This document shows positions 53,378-60,981 of a DNA stretch of 64,000 nt, piece by piece. Each line of letters begins with the position of its first letter. Within the stretch, counting starts at the first letter, position 1. Origin of the DNA: Microcoleus sp036705565 (GTDB lineage: Bacteria > Cyanobacteriota > Cyanobacteriia > Cyanobacteriales > Microcoleaceae); the NCBI GenBank assembly GCA_036705565.1, contig JAUBUY010000018.1; one strand, written 5' to 3'. A program made the position numbers and the translations under genes. The notes beneath the pieces are model-generated. The model was not told the origin of the DNA. It did not search any database and saw only the letters and a list, made by a program, of their open reading frames with translations.

Positions 53378-54472
53378 ATGGCTGAATCTTATTTGCTGGA
53401 TAAATTGAAGTCGGTAGAGCAAACTTTTAATGAGTTGACTCGCCGCATGGCTGACCCGGATGTGGCTAGGGACAATCAAGAGTTTCAACGGGTAGCGAAA
53501 GCTCGATCGTCCTTGGAAGAAGTGGTCGATACTTTTGCTCTGTGGAAAACCACTCAGGAAGATTTGGTGGGCGCGCGACAGGTTCTCAAGGAAGCCGCGG
53601 GCGATCGAGATATGCAAGAAATGGCTGGGCTGGAAGTTCAGGAACTTGAGGCGAAGCTGGAGAATTTGGAAAGTCGTTTGAAGGTTTTGCTGCTCCCCCG
53701 CGACCCGAACGATGACAAGAATATTATGCTGGAAATTCGGGCGGGTACTGGCGGAGATGAGGCTAGTATTTGGGCGGGAGATTTGCTGCGGCTGTATTCG
53801 CGCTACGCTCAAACTCAAGGCTGGCAGGTGAAGTTGGTGAGCGAGTCGCTGGCGGAAATGGGCGGCTTTAAAGAGGTGATTCTGGAAGTTACAGGCGACA
53901 GCGTTTACAGCAAGCTGAAGTTTGAGGCTGGAGTACACCGGGTGCAGCGAGTGCCTGTGACTGAGGCTGGCGGCCGGGTGCATACTTCGACGGCGACGGT
54001 GGCTGTGATGCCGGAGGTTGATGATGTGGAGATTCACATCGATCCGAAGGATATTGAGATGAGCACGGCTCGATCGGGCGGCGCTGGCGGTCAAAACGTG
54101 AACAAGGTGGAAACTGCGGCGGATTTGTTTCACAAGCCGACGGGAATTCGGATTTTCTGTACTGAGGAGCGCAGTCAGTTGCAGAATAAGGAGCGGGCGA
54201 TGCAGATTTTGCGGGCTAAGCTCTATGAGATGAAGTTGCGGGAGCAGCAGGATGAGGTGAAGTCGCGGCGTTTGGCTCAGGTTGGTACTGGTTCGCGATC
54301 GGAGAAGATTCGCACTTACAACTATAAGGACAATCGGGCTACCGACCACCGTTTGGGGGAAAATTTCTCGCTCAATAGTGTTTTGGAAGGGGATATTGAG
54401 GGGATTATTCAAACTTGCATTTCTCAGGATCAGCAGGAACGTTTGGCTGAGTTGGCTGCTTCTACTAATTAA
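53378..54472 (+). CDS. prfA: Peptide chain release factor 1
   Basis: A 364-residue RF1 reading UAA/UAG. The GGQ hydrolysis loop (GGAGGQNVNKVETA, about residues 233-246) and the RVPVTEAGGRVH stop-recognition region (PVT tripeptide) are intact. It closes the ribosomal supercluster. Confidence 0.97.
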   Translation: MAESYLLDKLKSVEQTFNELTRRMADPDVARDNQEFQRVAKARSSLEEVVDTFALWKTTQEDLVGARQVLKEAAGDRDMQEMAGLEVQELEAKLENLESRLKVLLLPRDPNDDKNIMLEIRAGTGGDEASIWAGDLLRLYSRYAQTQGWQVKLVSESLAEMGGFKEVILEVTGDSVYSKLKFEAGVHRVQRVPVTEAGGRVHTSTATVAVMPEVDDVEIHIDPKDIEMSTARSGGAGGQNVNKVETAADLFHKPTGIRIFCTEERSQLQNKERAMQILRAKLYEMKLREQQDEVKSRRLAQVGTGSRSEKIRTYNYKDNRATDHRLGENFSLNSVLEGDIEGIIQTCISQDQQERLAELAASTN

Positions 54473-54487
54473 TGGAGTGATGGGGGG

Positions 54488-54925
54488 CTAGGCGCATTGT
54501 TTGCTCAGCCTCAGTTCCCTTGTTACGCGGGAGATTTGGTTGAGTAGGGCTTCCCAAATTGCATCGGCGATCGCTACTGGATATTTGAAATGTTCGAGGT
54601 CGTATTGTACAATGACTTCTAGGGGTGCTAGGATTTGCTGGTTTCGACAACTGGCAATTGCTGCGATCGCCTCTTGTTCCCATCTGGCAAATAGTCTGTA
54701 GCTGAAAAAGGAACTGCATTTTTGTCCTTTCTTGTTCAGGTAAACGACTATTACTTGATGTTGTTTGGGGTAGACTTTCACTATGCGGTTGACGGGCATT
54801 CTCAGGGCTTCGGCTGCTTCTTTTTTGGAGATTTGCCAGCACTGGGGTTTTAGCCAACCGGAGGCTGTAAGGCTCTGGCGTGTGTGGCTTGTCTTGCGTG
54901 TCCTGCGTGTGCGTCTATTAGTCAT
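54488..54925 (-). CDS. Uncharacterised module protein, copy 1
   Basis: A 145-residue protein starting with a basic tail, then WQISKKEAAEALRMPVNRIV (helix-turn-helix-like), a beta segment (VYPKQHQVIVVYLNKKGQKC), SFFSYRLFARWEQEAIAAIA and VIVQYDLEHFKYPVAIADAI. I do not recognise the family. A paralogue is at 58206-58622 (most residues identical). Each copy faces a group of XRE-type genes on the plus strand, which suggests a linked function. The other frame here is a shadow. Confidence 0.75.
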   Translation of the reverse strand: MTNRRTRRTRKTSHTRQSLTASGWLKPQCWQISKKEAAEALRMPVNRIVKVYPKQHQVIVVYLNKKGQKCSSFFSYRLFARWEQEAIAAIASCRNQQILAPLEVIVQYDLEHFKYPVAIADAIWEALLNQISRVTRELRLSKQCA

Positions 54926-55106
54926 TTTTTCGGACTCCTAAATCGTGAGGGGTACTCCGATACAGTGGTACTAAATTTATACTTTTAATTTTAGAGTAAA
55001 CTTACTTGTGTGTCAACCCTGACAAGTAAACGATTCAAGCGTTAAATGATAATGATTTATAAACTGACCAGTTTACTTGTAGGTACGGTCGAGTAGCTTT
55101 TAAGTC
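54926..55106. promoter_or_regulatory. Divergent operator region with AGTAAAC half-sites
   Basis: ACAAGTAAAC (55022-55031) and GTTTACTTGT (55071-55080) are perfect inverted 10-mers; AGTAAAC and ACTTACTTGT also occur at 54995-55009. They lie between divergent module genes and could be the binding site of the XRE proteins. Related AAGTAAAC copies precede the second cluster. Confidence 0.5.
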
Positions 55107-55454
55107 GTGAACATCCAAAATAGACAAAAACTTAGTGAAATTATCAAAACGGCCCGCGGCTCTATGAGCCAACGAGCGTTTGGCAAGCTTTTGGGGGTTT
55201 CTGCGACTGCTGTGCAATTGTGGGAAAGGGGCGATACTGTTCCAGAAACGGAAAACTTGGCTAAAATTGCTGCGAGGGCTGGTTATTCGCTGGAAGAGTT
55301 TCTCAGCTTTTTGGATGGCAATCCAGTCTCGCAAGCCCCAGAAATTAACGATATTGTCAAAAAAATTCAGTTTTTGCCTCTGAGTCAGGTGGCGCTAATT
55401 GGCAAAGCTGTAGCGGATAGATTCGCTGCATCGGCTGAAGCTGCTGGGGAATGA
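55107..55454 (+). CDS. XRE-type HTH protein, A type, copy 1
   Basis: A 115-residue protein from GTG. The HTH is at about 20-60 (SQRAFGKLLGVSATAVQLWE) and a C-terminal helical segment (EINDIVKKIQFLPLSQVALI) follows. It would be a DNA-binding regulator, possibly dimeric through the C terminus. Its copy at 59573 differs by only a few residues. It is followed at 44 bases by the B-type gene. Confidence 0.8.
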   Translation: MNIQNRQKLSEIIKTARGSMSQRAFGKLLGVSATAVQLWERGDTVPETENLAKIAARAGYSLEEFLSFLDGNPVSQAPEINDIVKKIQFLPLSQVALIGKAVADRFAASAEAAGE

Positions 55455-55498
55455 GTATTAGATAGATTTATCTGTAAACTAGGAGTTGTGTTTATCTG

Positions 55499-55855
55499 GT
55501 GACTAATACTGTGGACGCAGAAGCTAGGAAAAAATTGAGCGAAGTTGTGAAGCTAGCGCGTGGCTCCATGAGTTTTAGCGCTTTTGGTAGGCTATTGGGA
55601 GTCTCTGGGGCTGCTGTTCAGTATTGGGAAAAAGGACAGGTTCTCCCGGATACGAAAAATTTGACGCAGATTGCGGCAAGAGCAGGCTTTACGATGGAAG
55701 AGTTAATGGCTCATCTCGAAGGCAAGCCAATGCCGGAACCTGTTAATACCAACGAGCTGCTTAAGAAAATTCAATGTATGCCAATTAGTGAGTTGGCAGT
55801 GATTGGTAGAGCTGTGATGGATAGGCTCGCTTCTGCTGTAGAGTCGTCTGGGTAA
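55499..55855 (+). CDS. XRE-type HTH protein, B type, copy 1
   Basis: A 118-residue protein from GTG, after AGGAG 13 bases upstream. HTH about 22-62 (SFSAFGRLLGVSGAAVQYWE), then EGKPMPEPVNTNELLKKIQC and a C-terminal IGRAVMDRLASA helix. Closely related to the genes at 58759 and 59156. GTG 55511 is an alternative start. Confidence 0.8.
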   Translation: MTNTVDAEARKKLSEVVKLARGSMSFSAFGRLLGVSGAAVQYWEKGQVLPDTKNLTQIAARAGFTMEELMAHLEGKPMPEPVNTNELLKKIQCMPISELAVIGRAVMDRLASAVESSG

Positions 55856-56083
55856 GGACAGTTGAACGGAGCGAAGGTGCGATCGCCCTTGAAAATTTCT
55901 ACCACTCATGGTCATAACAAAGTCAGTAGTTTGTCAAGAAAAAGTATACTTTAACTCAAAATGTATGCTTCTCCGAAAAAGACATGATTGGATATGAAGT
56001 TGATAGCAGCGACGTAGCTTAAGTCAGATTTCTAAGGTCATTGATTTTGTTATTCAAGTTATCATTGTGGGGTTCACTATTGT

Positions 56084-57370
56084 ATGTCTTGGAAAGCCTG
56101 GGGAGATCACCCTCTATTTATAGCTTTGAGTAGTGTGGCAATTATAGTTGGTCTTGGATCTACAGTTTATGACCATTACCACCCGAAAGATGTTGAAACT
56201 CCTGTTACAATTTCTAACCCACCCTTTTCTTCTCCCCCAGTAACTTCTCCCCCAGTAACTTCTTCACCAGATCCACTTCCTACAATTTCATCTCCCCCAT
56301 CACCAACTCCTTCGGATTCTCCATCAGTTTCTTCGCCAGAACCAGCACCTTCAGTCTCTGTTGTGAAACTGGAGCCTAAAAATTGTATTATGAAGAGTGG
56401 AACAGGAGGATTTATTAGTTCATTCGCTCAAGGTAAGGATATATCGATTGGGAAACAAATTTTTACCTCATCCTTCAAGATGGGCTATATATATGGCTGG
56501 GCGCAATCAATTTCTTTACTAACTTGTAAAGTCCCTGAAGGGCATAAAAGCCTTCAGCTTAAATTTGGTAGAGAAGATGGAGATGAGAACAACTATATGG
56601 ATGGACGTGGAACTTCTACGATCACTGTCTACATTAATGGTGATCCTGCACCAAGTCAATTCATAAAATCAGGTGAGCAAAAATCAGTAAATTTTAATAT
56701 ATCTGAACGAGATTCTATAGCAATAGAATTTAGATGTAGAACAAATACAGGATGTGGAGATGTTCACTTTTTTGATGCTAGTTTCTACGATCATCATTTT
56801 AATATGAATCCTAATCCTGTATCTCCAACTTCATCTGCACAGCCTCAACCTACACCTACAATCATACCTGCGTCACAAAACCCTAAAACCCCTTCCATAA
56901 ATTTAACTTCAGTTGTAAAAAAAGATTTAAATATTACCGACCTACTATCAATGACTTGTTTAAATACTGGAGAGGCTGGTTGGCACCAGAAGCGAGATGA
57001 TGTTCCTGTTGGTAAGAACCTATATGTATCCATGTTACATATGTCACCCAACTTACGGGGTAGTTCAGGCAGAGTTGGGATAACATGTAAACTTTCATCT
57101 ACTGAATCTAGAACAAAAGCTGAAAATTTGAAGTTAGATTTTGGAGTTTCGGATAATGATATAAATTCTATAATTAATCAACCAGACAATCCTAGCACTA
57201 TTATTATTTACAGGGATGGAGAAAAAGCAAGCTCGAAAATAGTAGGAAAAGGCAAAATAGAATCCATATCTTTAAATATTAAAAAAGTAAAAAGTGTTAG
57301 TATAGAGACTTTTTGCCCCAAAGCTTACTGCGTTAATGTTGACTTCTTTGACTTATCATTGACACAGTAG
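56084..57370 (+). CDS. Membrane-anchored protein with two related beta domains
   Basis: A 428-residue protein with one N-terminal membrane segment (about 10-27), a Pro/Ser/Thr-rich linker (about 38-90), and two beta-rich domains of about 130-150 residues joined by a second Pro/Thr linker (about 243-270). Both domains share CxxxSG/TGEAG, GKxxxxSxxxMG, LTCKV/ITCKL, LxFGxxD, and end in a (F/V)(H/D)FFDxS(F/L) block, resembling NPCBM-type carbohydrate modules, though this is tentative. The gene is AT-rich compared with its neighbours, hence probably acquired. Confidence 0.7.
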   Translation: MSWKAWGDHPLFIALSSVAIIVGLGSTVYDHYHPKDVETPVTISNPPFSSPPVTSPPVTSSPDPLPTISSPPSPTPSDSPSVSSPEPAPSVSVVKLEPKNCIMKSGTGGFISSFAQGKDISIGKQIFTSSFKMGYIYGWAQSISLLTCKVPEGHKSLQLKFGREDGDENNYMDGRGTSTITVYINGDPAPSQFIKSGEQKSVNFNISERDSIAIEFRCRTNTGCGDVHFFDASFYDHHFNMNPNPVSPTSSAQPQPTPTIIPASQNPKTPSINLTSVVKKDLNITDLLSMTCLNTGEAGWHQKRDDVPVGKNLYVSMLHMSPNLRGSSGRVGITCKLSSTESRTKAENLKLDFGVSDNDINSIINQPDNPSTIIIYRDGEKASSKIVGKGKIESISLNIKKVKSVSIETFCPKAYCVNVDFFDLSLTQ

Positions 57371-57409
57371 GCTAATTGAGATCTAGTGGCTATTCCAATG
57401 GTCAATTCT

Positions 57410-57660
57410 CAACAAAGACAAAACTCGATCGCGATCCCCGTTTTGCTTTCGTAGAGTCCGATCGCCCTTAAGAAATTCCACCACAGGTTCATCTCACAAA
57501 CCGAGTATTTGGTCAAGGCAAAATCTACTTTAGTTACGGAGTTTGATCGCCCTTATGGACTTTTGTACTCCGACAAAGAAACCGGGTTTTTACCTGATCT
57601 GCGGGCTACAACGCAATATTTTCGTAAAAAACCCGGTTTCTGAGCCCTGCGGAAAAAACA
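57410..57660. repeat. Duplicated GATCGCCCTTA/AGAAACCGGG repeat, copy 1
   Basis: About 200 bases, from GATCGCCCTTAAGAAATTCC to AAACCCGGTTTCTGAGCCC, are repeated at 59950-60160. It includes inverted GAAACCGGGTTTTT/AAAAACCCGGTTTC arms. The frame open through it upstream of 57684 is not coding. Confidence 0.8.
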
Positions 57661-57683
57661 ATTTTAATGGAGTTTTAAACGAA

Positions 57684-58172
57684 GTGAAATTTAGGGTACT
57701 CGAAACACTAATTGCTAGTTCTATTCTTCTATCAATTTCATCCTTGTCATCGGCTAAAAGTAATCAAGAAGATTCTAAAATTCTACCCACAGGAACTTAC
57801 TACTCTCAAGGAACCATGTTCAATAATTCCCGGAGAGAAATTGCACATAAAAACAATAGAATCTGTATTAAAATTGTCAAGGGCCCTGCAAATCCTTACA
57901 AGGGAGTGGAAGATATCACAATTAGCAGCGTGTCTTTTCAAAAGGGGAAATTCTATATTGATGCTACCGGAGAAGAGTTAATCTTAGAAAAAAATGGAAA
58001 AGTAATAAATAGTGGTCGTGGTGGTGTATGGGAGTATAGAGGCACCTCCCCAGATCCCAGGAGTCAACCTATACAGGCTCAAAAAATGGCAGAGTGTGTA
58101 GCGACTCAAGGACGATATGTACAGAAGATGCAAGGAATATCCATCTCAGGAATCGATTTTCCCAAGCATTAA
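57684..58172 (+). CDS. Small exported protein of unknown function
   Basis: From GTG 57684 the product is 162 residues with a signal peptide (VLETLIASSILLSISSLSSA) cut near residue 23. Mature part: PTGTYYSQG, a beta-rich middle and a conserved two-cysteine pattern (RICIKIV and AECVATQ). I do not recognise the family. The frame extends upstream to 57543 but that part is repeat DNA. GGAG lies 11 bases before the GTG. Confidence 0.6.
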   Translation: MKFRVLETLIASSILLSISSLSSAKSNQEDSKILPTGTYYSQGTMFNNSRREIAHKNNRICIKIVKGPANPYKGVEDITISSVSFQKGKFYIDATGEELILEKNGKVINSGRGGVWEYRGTSPDPRSQPIQAQKMAECVATQGRYVQKMQGISISGIDFPKH

Positions 58173-58205
58173 CCATGATCAACGTAGGTGGGGGTTAATG
58201 GGGGA

Positions 58206-58622
58206 CTAGGCGCAAGCTAGGCTGAGCCTTTGTTCTCTGTTGAGGTGGCGGATGTGGTTGAGTAGGGCTTCCCAAATTGCGTCGGCGATCACGACTGGAT
58301 ACTTGAAATGTTCGAGGTCGTACTGTACTATGATTTCTAGGGGTGCTAGGATTTGCTGGTTTCGACAACTGGCAATTGCTGCGATCGCCTCCTGCTGCCA
58401 TCTGGCAAATAGTCTGTAGCTGAAAAAAGAACTGCATTTTTGTCCTTTCTTGTTGAGGTAAACGACTATTACTTGATGTTGTTTGGGGTAAACTTTGACT
58501 ATGCGGTTGACAGGAATTCTCAGGGCTTCGGCTGCTTCCATTTTGGAGATTTGCCAGCGCTGGGGTTTTAGCCAACCGGAGGCTGTAAGGCTTTGACGTG
58601 TATTGCGTGTCTTGCGAGTCAT
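58206..58622 (-). CDS. Uncharacterised module protein, copy 2
   Basis: The 138-residue paralogue of the gene at 54488, with the same WQISKMEAAEALRIPVNRIV core and VYPKQHQVIVVYLNKKGQKC segment and only scattered substitutions; a short N-terminal part and C terminus differ. It faces the second XRE cluster, 136 bases away. Confidence 0.75.
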   Translation of the reverse strand: MTRKTRNTRQSLTASGWLKPQRWQISKMEAAEALRIPVNRIVKVYPKQHQVIVVYLNKKGQKCSSFFSYRLFARWQQEAIAAIASCRNQQILAPLEIIVQYDLEHFKYPVVIADAIWEALLNHIRHLNREQRLSLACA

Positions 58623-58758
58623 TTTTACTGCCCCTGATTGGCTACAAATACAATTATGATTTCAAAAGTATTTACACTCTAACTGGTAAACTTTTTGCTG
58701 TCAAGCAAGAAAGACAGATTTTTTGGTAGATAAGTAAACTAGGAGTTGTGTTGATCTG

Positions 58759-59124
58759 GTGACTAATACTGTGGACACAGAAGCTAGGAAGAAACTGAGC
58801 GAAGTTGTGAAGCTAGCCCGTGGCGACCTGAGTTTTAGCGCTTTTGGTAGGCTATTGGGAGTCTCTGGGTCTGCTGTTCAGTATTGGGAAAAGGGCCAGG
58901 TACTCCCGGATACGAAAAATTTGACTCAGATTGCGGCAAGAGCGGGCTTTACGATGGAAGAGCTCATGGCTCATCTCGAAGGCAAACCAATGCCGGAACC
59001 TGTCAATACCAACGAGCTCCTTAAAAAAATTCAATGTATGCCACTGAGTGACTTAGCAGTGATTGTTCGAGCTGGTATGGAGCGACTGGCTGCTGCTGCT
59101 GTAGCTTCTGGGAAGTATGGTTGA
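58759..59124 (+). CDS. XRE-type HTH protein, B type, copy 2
   Basis: A 121-residue protein from GTG, 85-90 percent like the one at 55499 by eye. The HTH (SFSAFGRLLGVSGSAVQYWE) is intact; the C terminus has changes MPLSDLAVIVRAGMERLA. A leader identical to that of copy 1 (AAGTAAACTAGGAGTTGTG) precedes it. Confidence 0.8.
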   Translation: MTNTVDTEARKKLSEVVKLARGDLSFSAFGRLLGVSGSAVQYWEKGQVLPDTKNLTQIAARAGFTMEELMAHLEGKPMPEPVNTNELLKKIQCMPLSDLAVIVRAGMERLAAAAVASGKYG

Positions 59125-59155
59125 TGTTCTGTAAACTGGGAATTGTGGTTATCTG

Positions 59156-59521
59156 GTGGCTGATACCGTGGACGCAGAAGCTAAGAAAAAACTGAGTGAG
59201 GTTGTTAAATTAGCGCGGGGCTCGATGAGTCTGACTGCTTTTGGCAAGCTGTTGGGAGTTTCTGTGGCTTCTGTCTTGTATTGGGAAAAGGGGCAGGTAC
59301 TTCCAGATACGAAAAATTTGACTCAGATTGCGACAAGAGCAGGGTTTACGATGGAAGAGCTCATGGCTCACCTCGAAGGCAAGCCGGTACAGGAACCCGT
59401 AGATACTAACGATCTGCTTAAGAAAATTCAATGTATACCCATTAGTGAGTTAGCAGTCATTGGTAGAGCCGTGATGGATAGGCTCGCGGCGGCGGCTGAG
59501 TCGTCTGGGAAATATAGTTGA
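59156..59521 (+). CDS. XRE-type HTH protein, B type, copy 3
   Basis: A 121-residue protein from GTG, 31 bases after the previous gene. The recognition helix differs (TAFGKLLGVSVASVLYWEKG), the most diverged DNA-contact region of the set, while the rest is conserved. This suggests a changed target site. Confidence 0.8.
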   Translation: MADTVDAEAKKKLSEVVKLARGSMSLTAFGKLLGVSVASVLYWEKGQVLPDTKNLTQIATRAGFTMEELMAHLEGKPVQEPVDTNDLLKKIQCIPISELAVIGRAVMDRLAAAAESSGKYS

Positions 59522-59572
59522 TGCATCACTTCGTAAGTAGACTGGTAGATACGATCGCATAGCTTTTAAGTC

Positions 59573-59920
59573 GTGAGCATCCAAAATAGACAAAAACTTA
59601 GTGAAATTATCAAAACGGCGCGCGGAGCAATGAGTCAGCGAGCATTTGGTAAGCTTTTGGGCGTTTCTGCTACCGCTGTTCAGCTTTGGGAAAGGGGCGA
59701 TACTGTTCCTGATACTGAAAACTTGGGTAAGCTCGCAGCGAGAGCCGGCTATACTCTGGAAGAGTTTCTCAGCTTTTTGGATGGCAATCCAGTCTCGCAA
59801 GCCCCAGAAATTAACGATATTGTCAAAAAAATTCAGTTTTTGCCTCTGAGTCAGGTGGCGCTAATTGGCAAAGCTGTAGCGGATAGATTCGCTGCGTCGG
59901 CTGAGGCTGCTGGGGAATGA
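59573..59920 (+). CDS. XRE-type HTH protein, A type, copy 2
   Basis: A 115-residue protein from GTG, about 95 percent identical to the product at 55107. Its last 160 bases differ from that copy at two positions only, while the first half has many silent differences. It closes the second cluster. Confidence 0.8.
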   Translation: MSIQNRQKLSEIIKTARGAMSQRAFGKLLGVSATAVQLWERGDTVPDTENLGKLAARAGYTLEEFLSFLDGNPVSQAPEINDIVKKIQFLPLSQVALIGKAVADRFAASAEAAGE

Positions 59921-60334
59921 GTTAGGATCGATCGCGATCGCCGGTTTTGCAGAAGTAGATCCCCATCGCCCTTAAAAATTTCCACCACTCCTGCATATCA
60001 CAAATCGAGTAATTTGTCAAGAGCAAATCTACTTTGTTACAAAGTTCGATCGCCCTTATGGACTGACGCACTCCGACAAAGAAACCGGGTTTTTCACCTA
60101 ATCTGTTGGTGACAACGAGGTATTTTTGTAAAAAACCCGGTTTCTGGGCCCTATGCGATCGCCATTATGAAAAAAACACTCGCCCTATCCCTGAATCAAG
60201 ATGTCTAAAAACTGTTGGACAACGCGATCGGGTGTGTAACTTTATACCGATGTTCAAGCTGCTAATTTTAATTTTTATGGTGCTGCCCGATCGCCGATCG
60301 ATACAATGATAGATATCCTAAATCTGTGTTGACG
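59921..60334. repeat. Duplicated repeat, copy 2, and spacer
   Basis: Copy of the block at 57410 (about 59950-60160), with the same GAAACCGGGTTTTT/AAAAACCCGGTTTC arms (60082-60148). No gene recognised in it. Confidence 0.8.
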
Positions 60335-60586
60335 ATGAACGTTATTCTTGCCATACCAGAAGAGCTGCAAACCTATATTGAGGCTCAAATTCAGGCAGGG
60401 GCTTATGCCAGTGCGGTAGAGTATTTTCTAGATTTGGTGCAGCAAGATCGCCAGCGGAAACGGGCACAAGCCAAACTAGAAGGTTTACTGCAAGAGGGTT
60501 TAGACTCGGATGGAGAACCCGTTACGGCTGCGTACTGGCAGAATTTGCGGGCATCGGTTTTGGGTGGCGATTCACAACCAGTATGA
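60335..60586 (+). CDS. ParD-type antitoxin
   Basis: From ATG 60335 (the frame opens at GTG 60326) the product has 83 residues: an N-terminal ribbon-helix-helix (MNVILAIPEELQTYIEAQIQ, GAYASAVEYFLDLVQQDRQR) and an acidic C-terminal tail for toxin binding. The stop overlaps the toxin start by four bases. It should neutralise the ParE-type partner and autoregulate the pair. Confidence 0.82.
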   Translation: MNVILAIPEELQTYIEAQIQAGAYASAVEYFLDLVQQDRQRKRAQAKLEGLLQEGLDSDGEPVTAAYWQNLRASVLGGDSQPV

Positions 60587-60915
60587 GCGATCGATTAATT
60601 GTCAAAAATCGTGCCACGCAGGATCTCAGACAACAGGCAAACTATATTCTGCTCAATGGAAATGCTCGTGCTGCGGAGCGATTTCTGGAGTTAGCCGAAG
60701 CCACTTTTGCCCAATTAGCGACGATACCGGGAATGGGAAAAGTCGTGCGATTGGTCTCTTCTGGGATGGGGGAGATTCGTCAGTGGCGAATTAAGGATTT
60801 TCAAGATTATCTAATTTTTTACCGGCTTCAAGACGATCAGGTGGAGGTTCTCCGCGTTTTGCATGGTGCTAGGGATTTGGAAGATATTTTGTCTAATCTT
60901 GATGAAGAAGTTTAA
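60583..60915 (+). CDS. RelE/ParE superfamily toxin
   Basis: The 110-residue protein has the ParE pattern: RATQDLRQQANYILLNGN, the LATIPGMGKVVRLVS stretch, and YLIFYRLQDDQVEVLRVLHG ending in the usual RDLEDIL. Starts with ATG within the antitoxin stop (ATGA). ParE members poison gyrase; RelE members cut mRNA; the exact target is not determined. Confidence 0.85.
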   Translation: MSDRLIVKNRATQDLRQQANYILLNGNARAAERFLELAEATFAQLATIPGMGKVVRLVSSGMGEIRQWRIKDFQDYLIFYRLQDDQVEVLRVLHGARDLEDILSNLDEEV

Positions 60916-60981
60916 GGCTCCTATAAGACGTGTTCGATCGCCGATCGATACAGAAATACGCCTTAACTAAATGCGATCGCC

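Noticed and set aside
57543..57683. Upstream part of the exported protein frame
   Set aside because: It is the duplicated AGAAACCGGG repeat; the GTG at 57684 begins a proper signal peptide.
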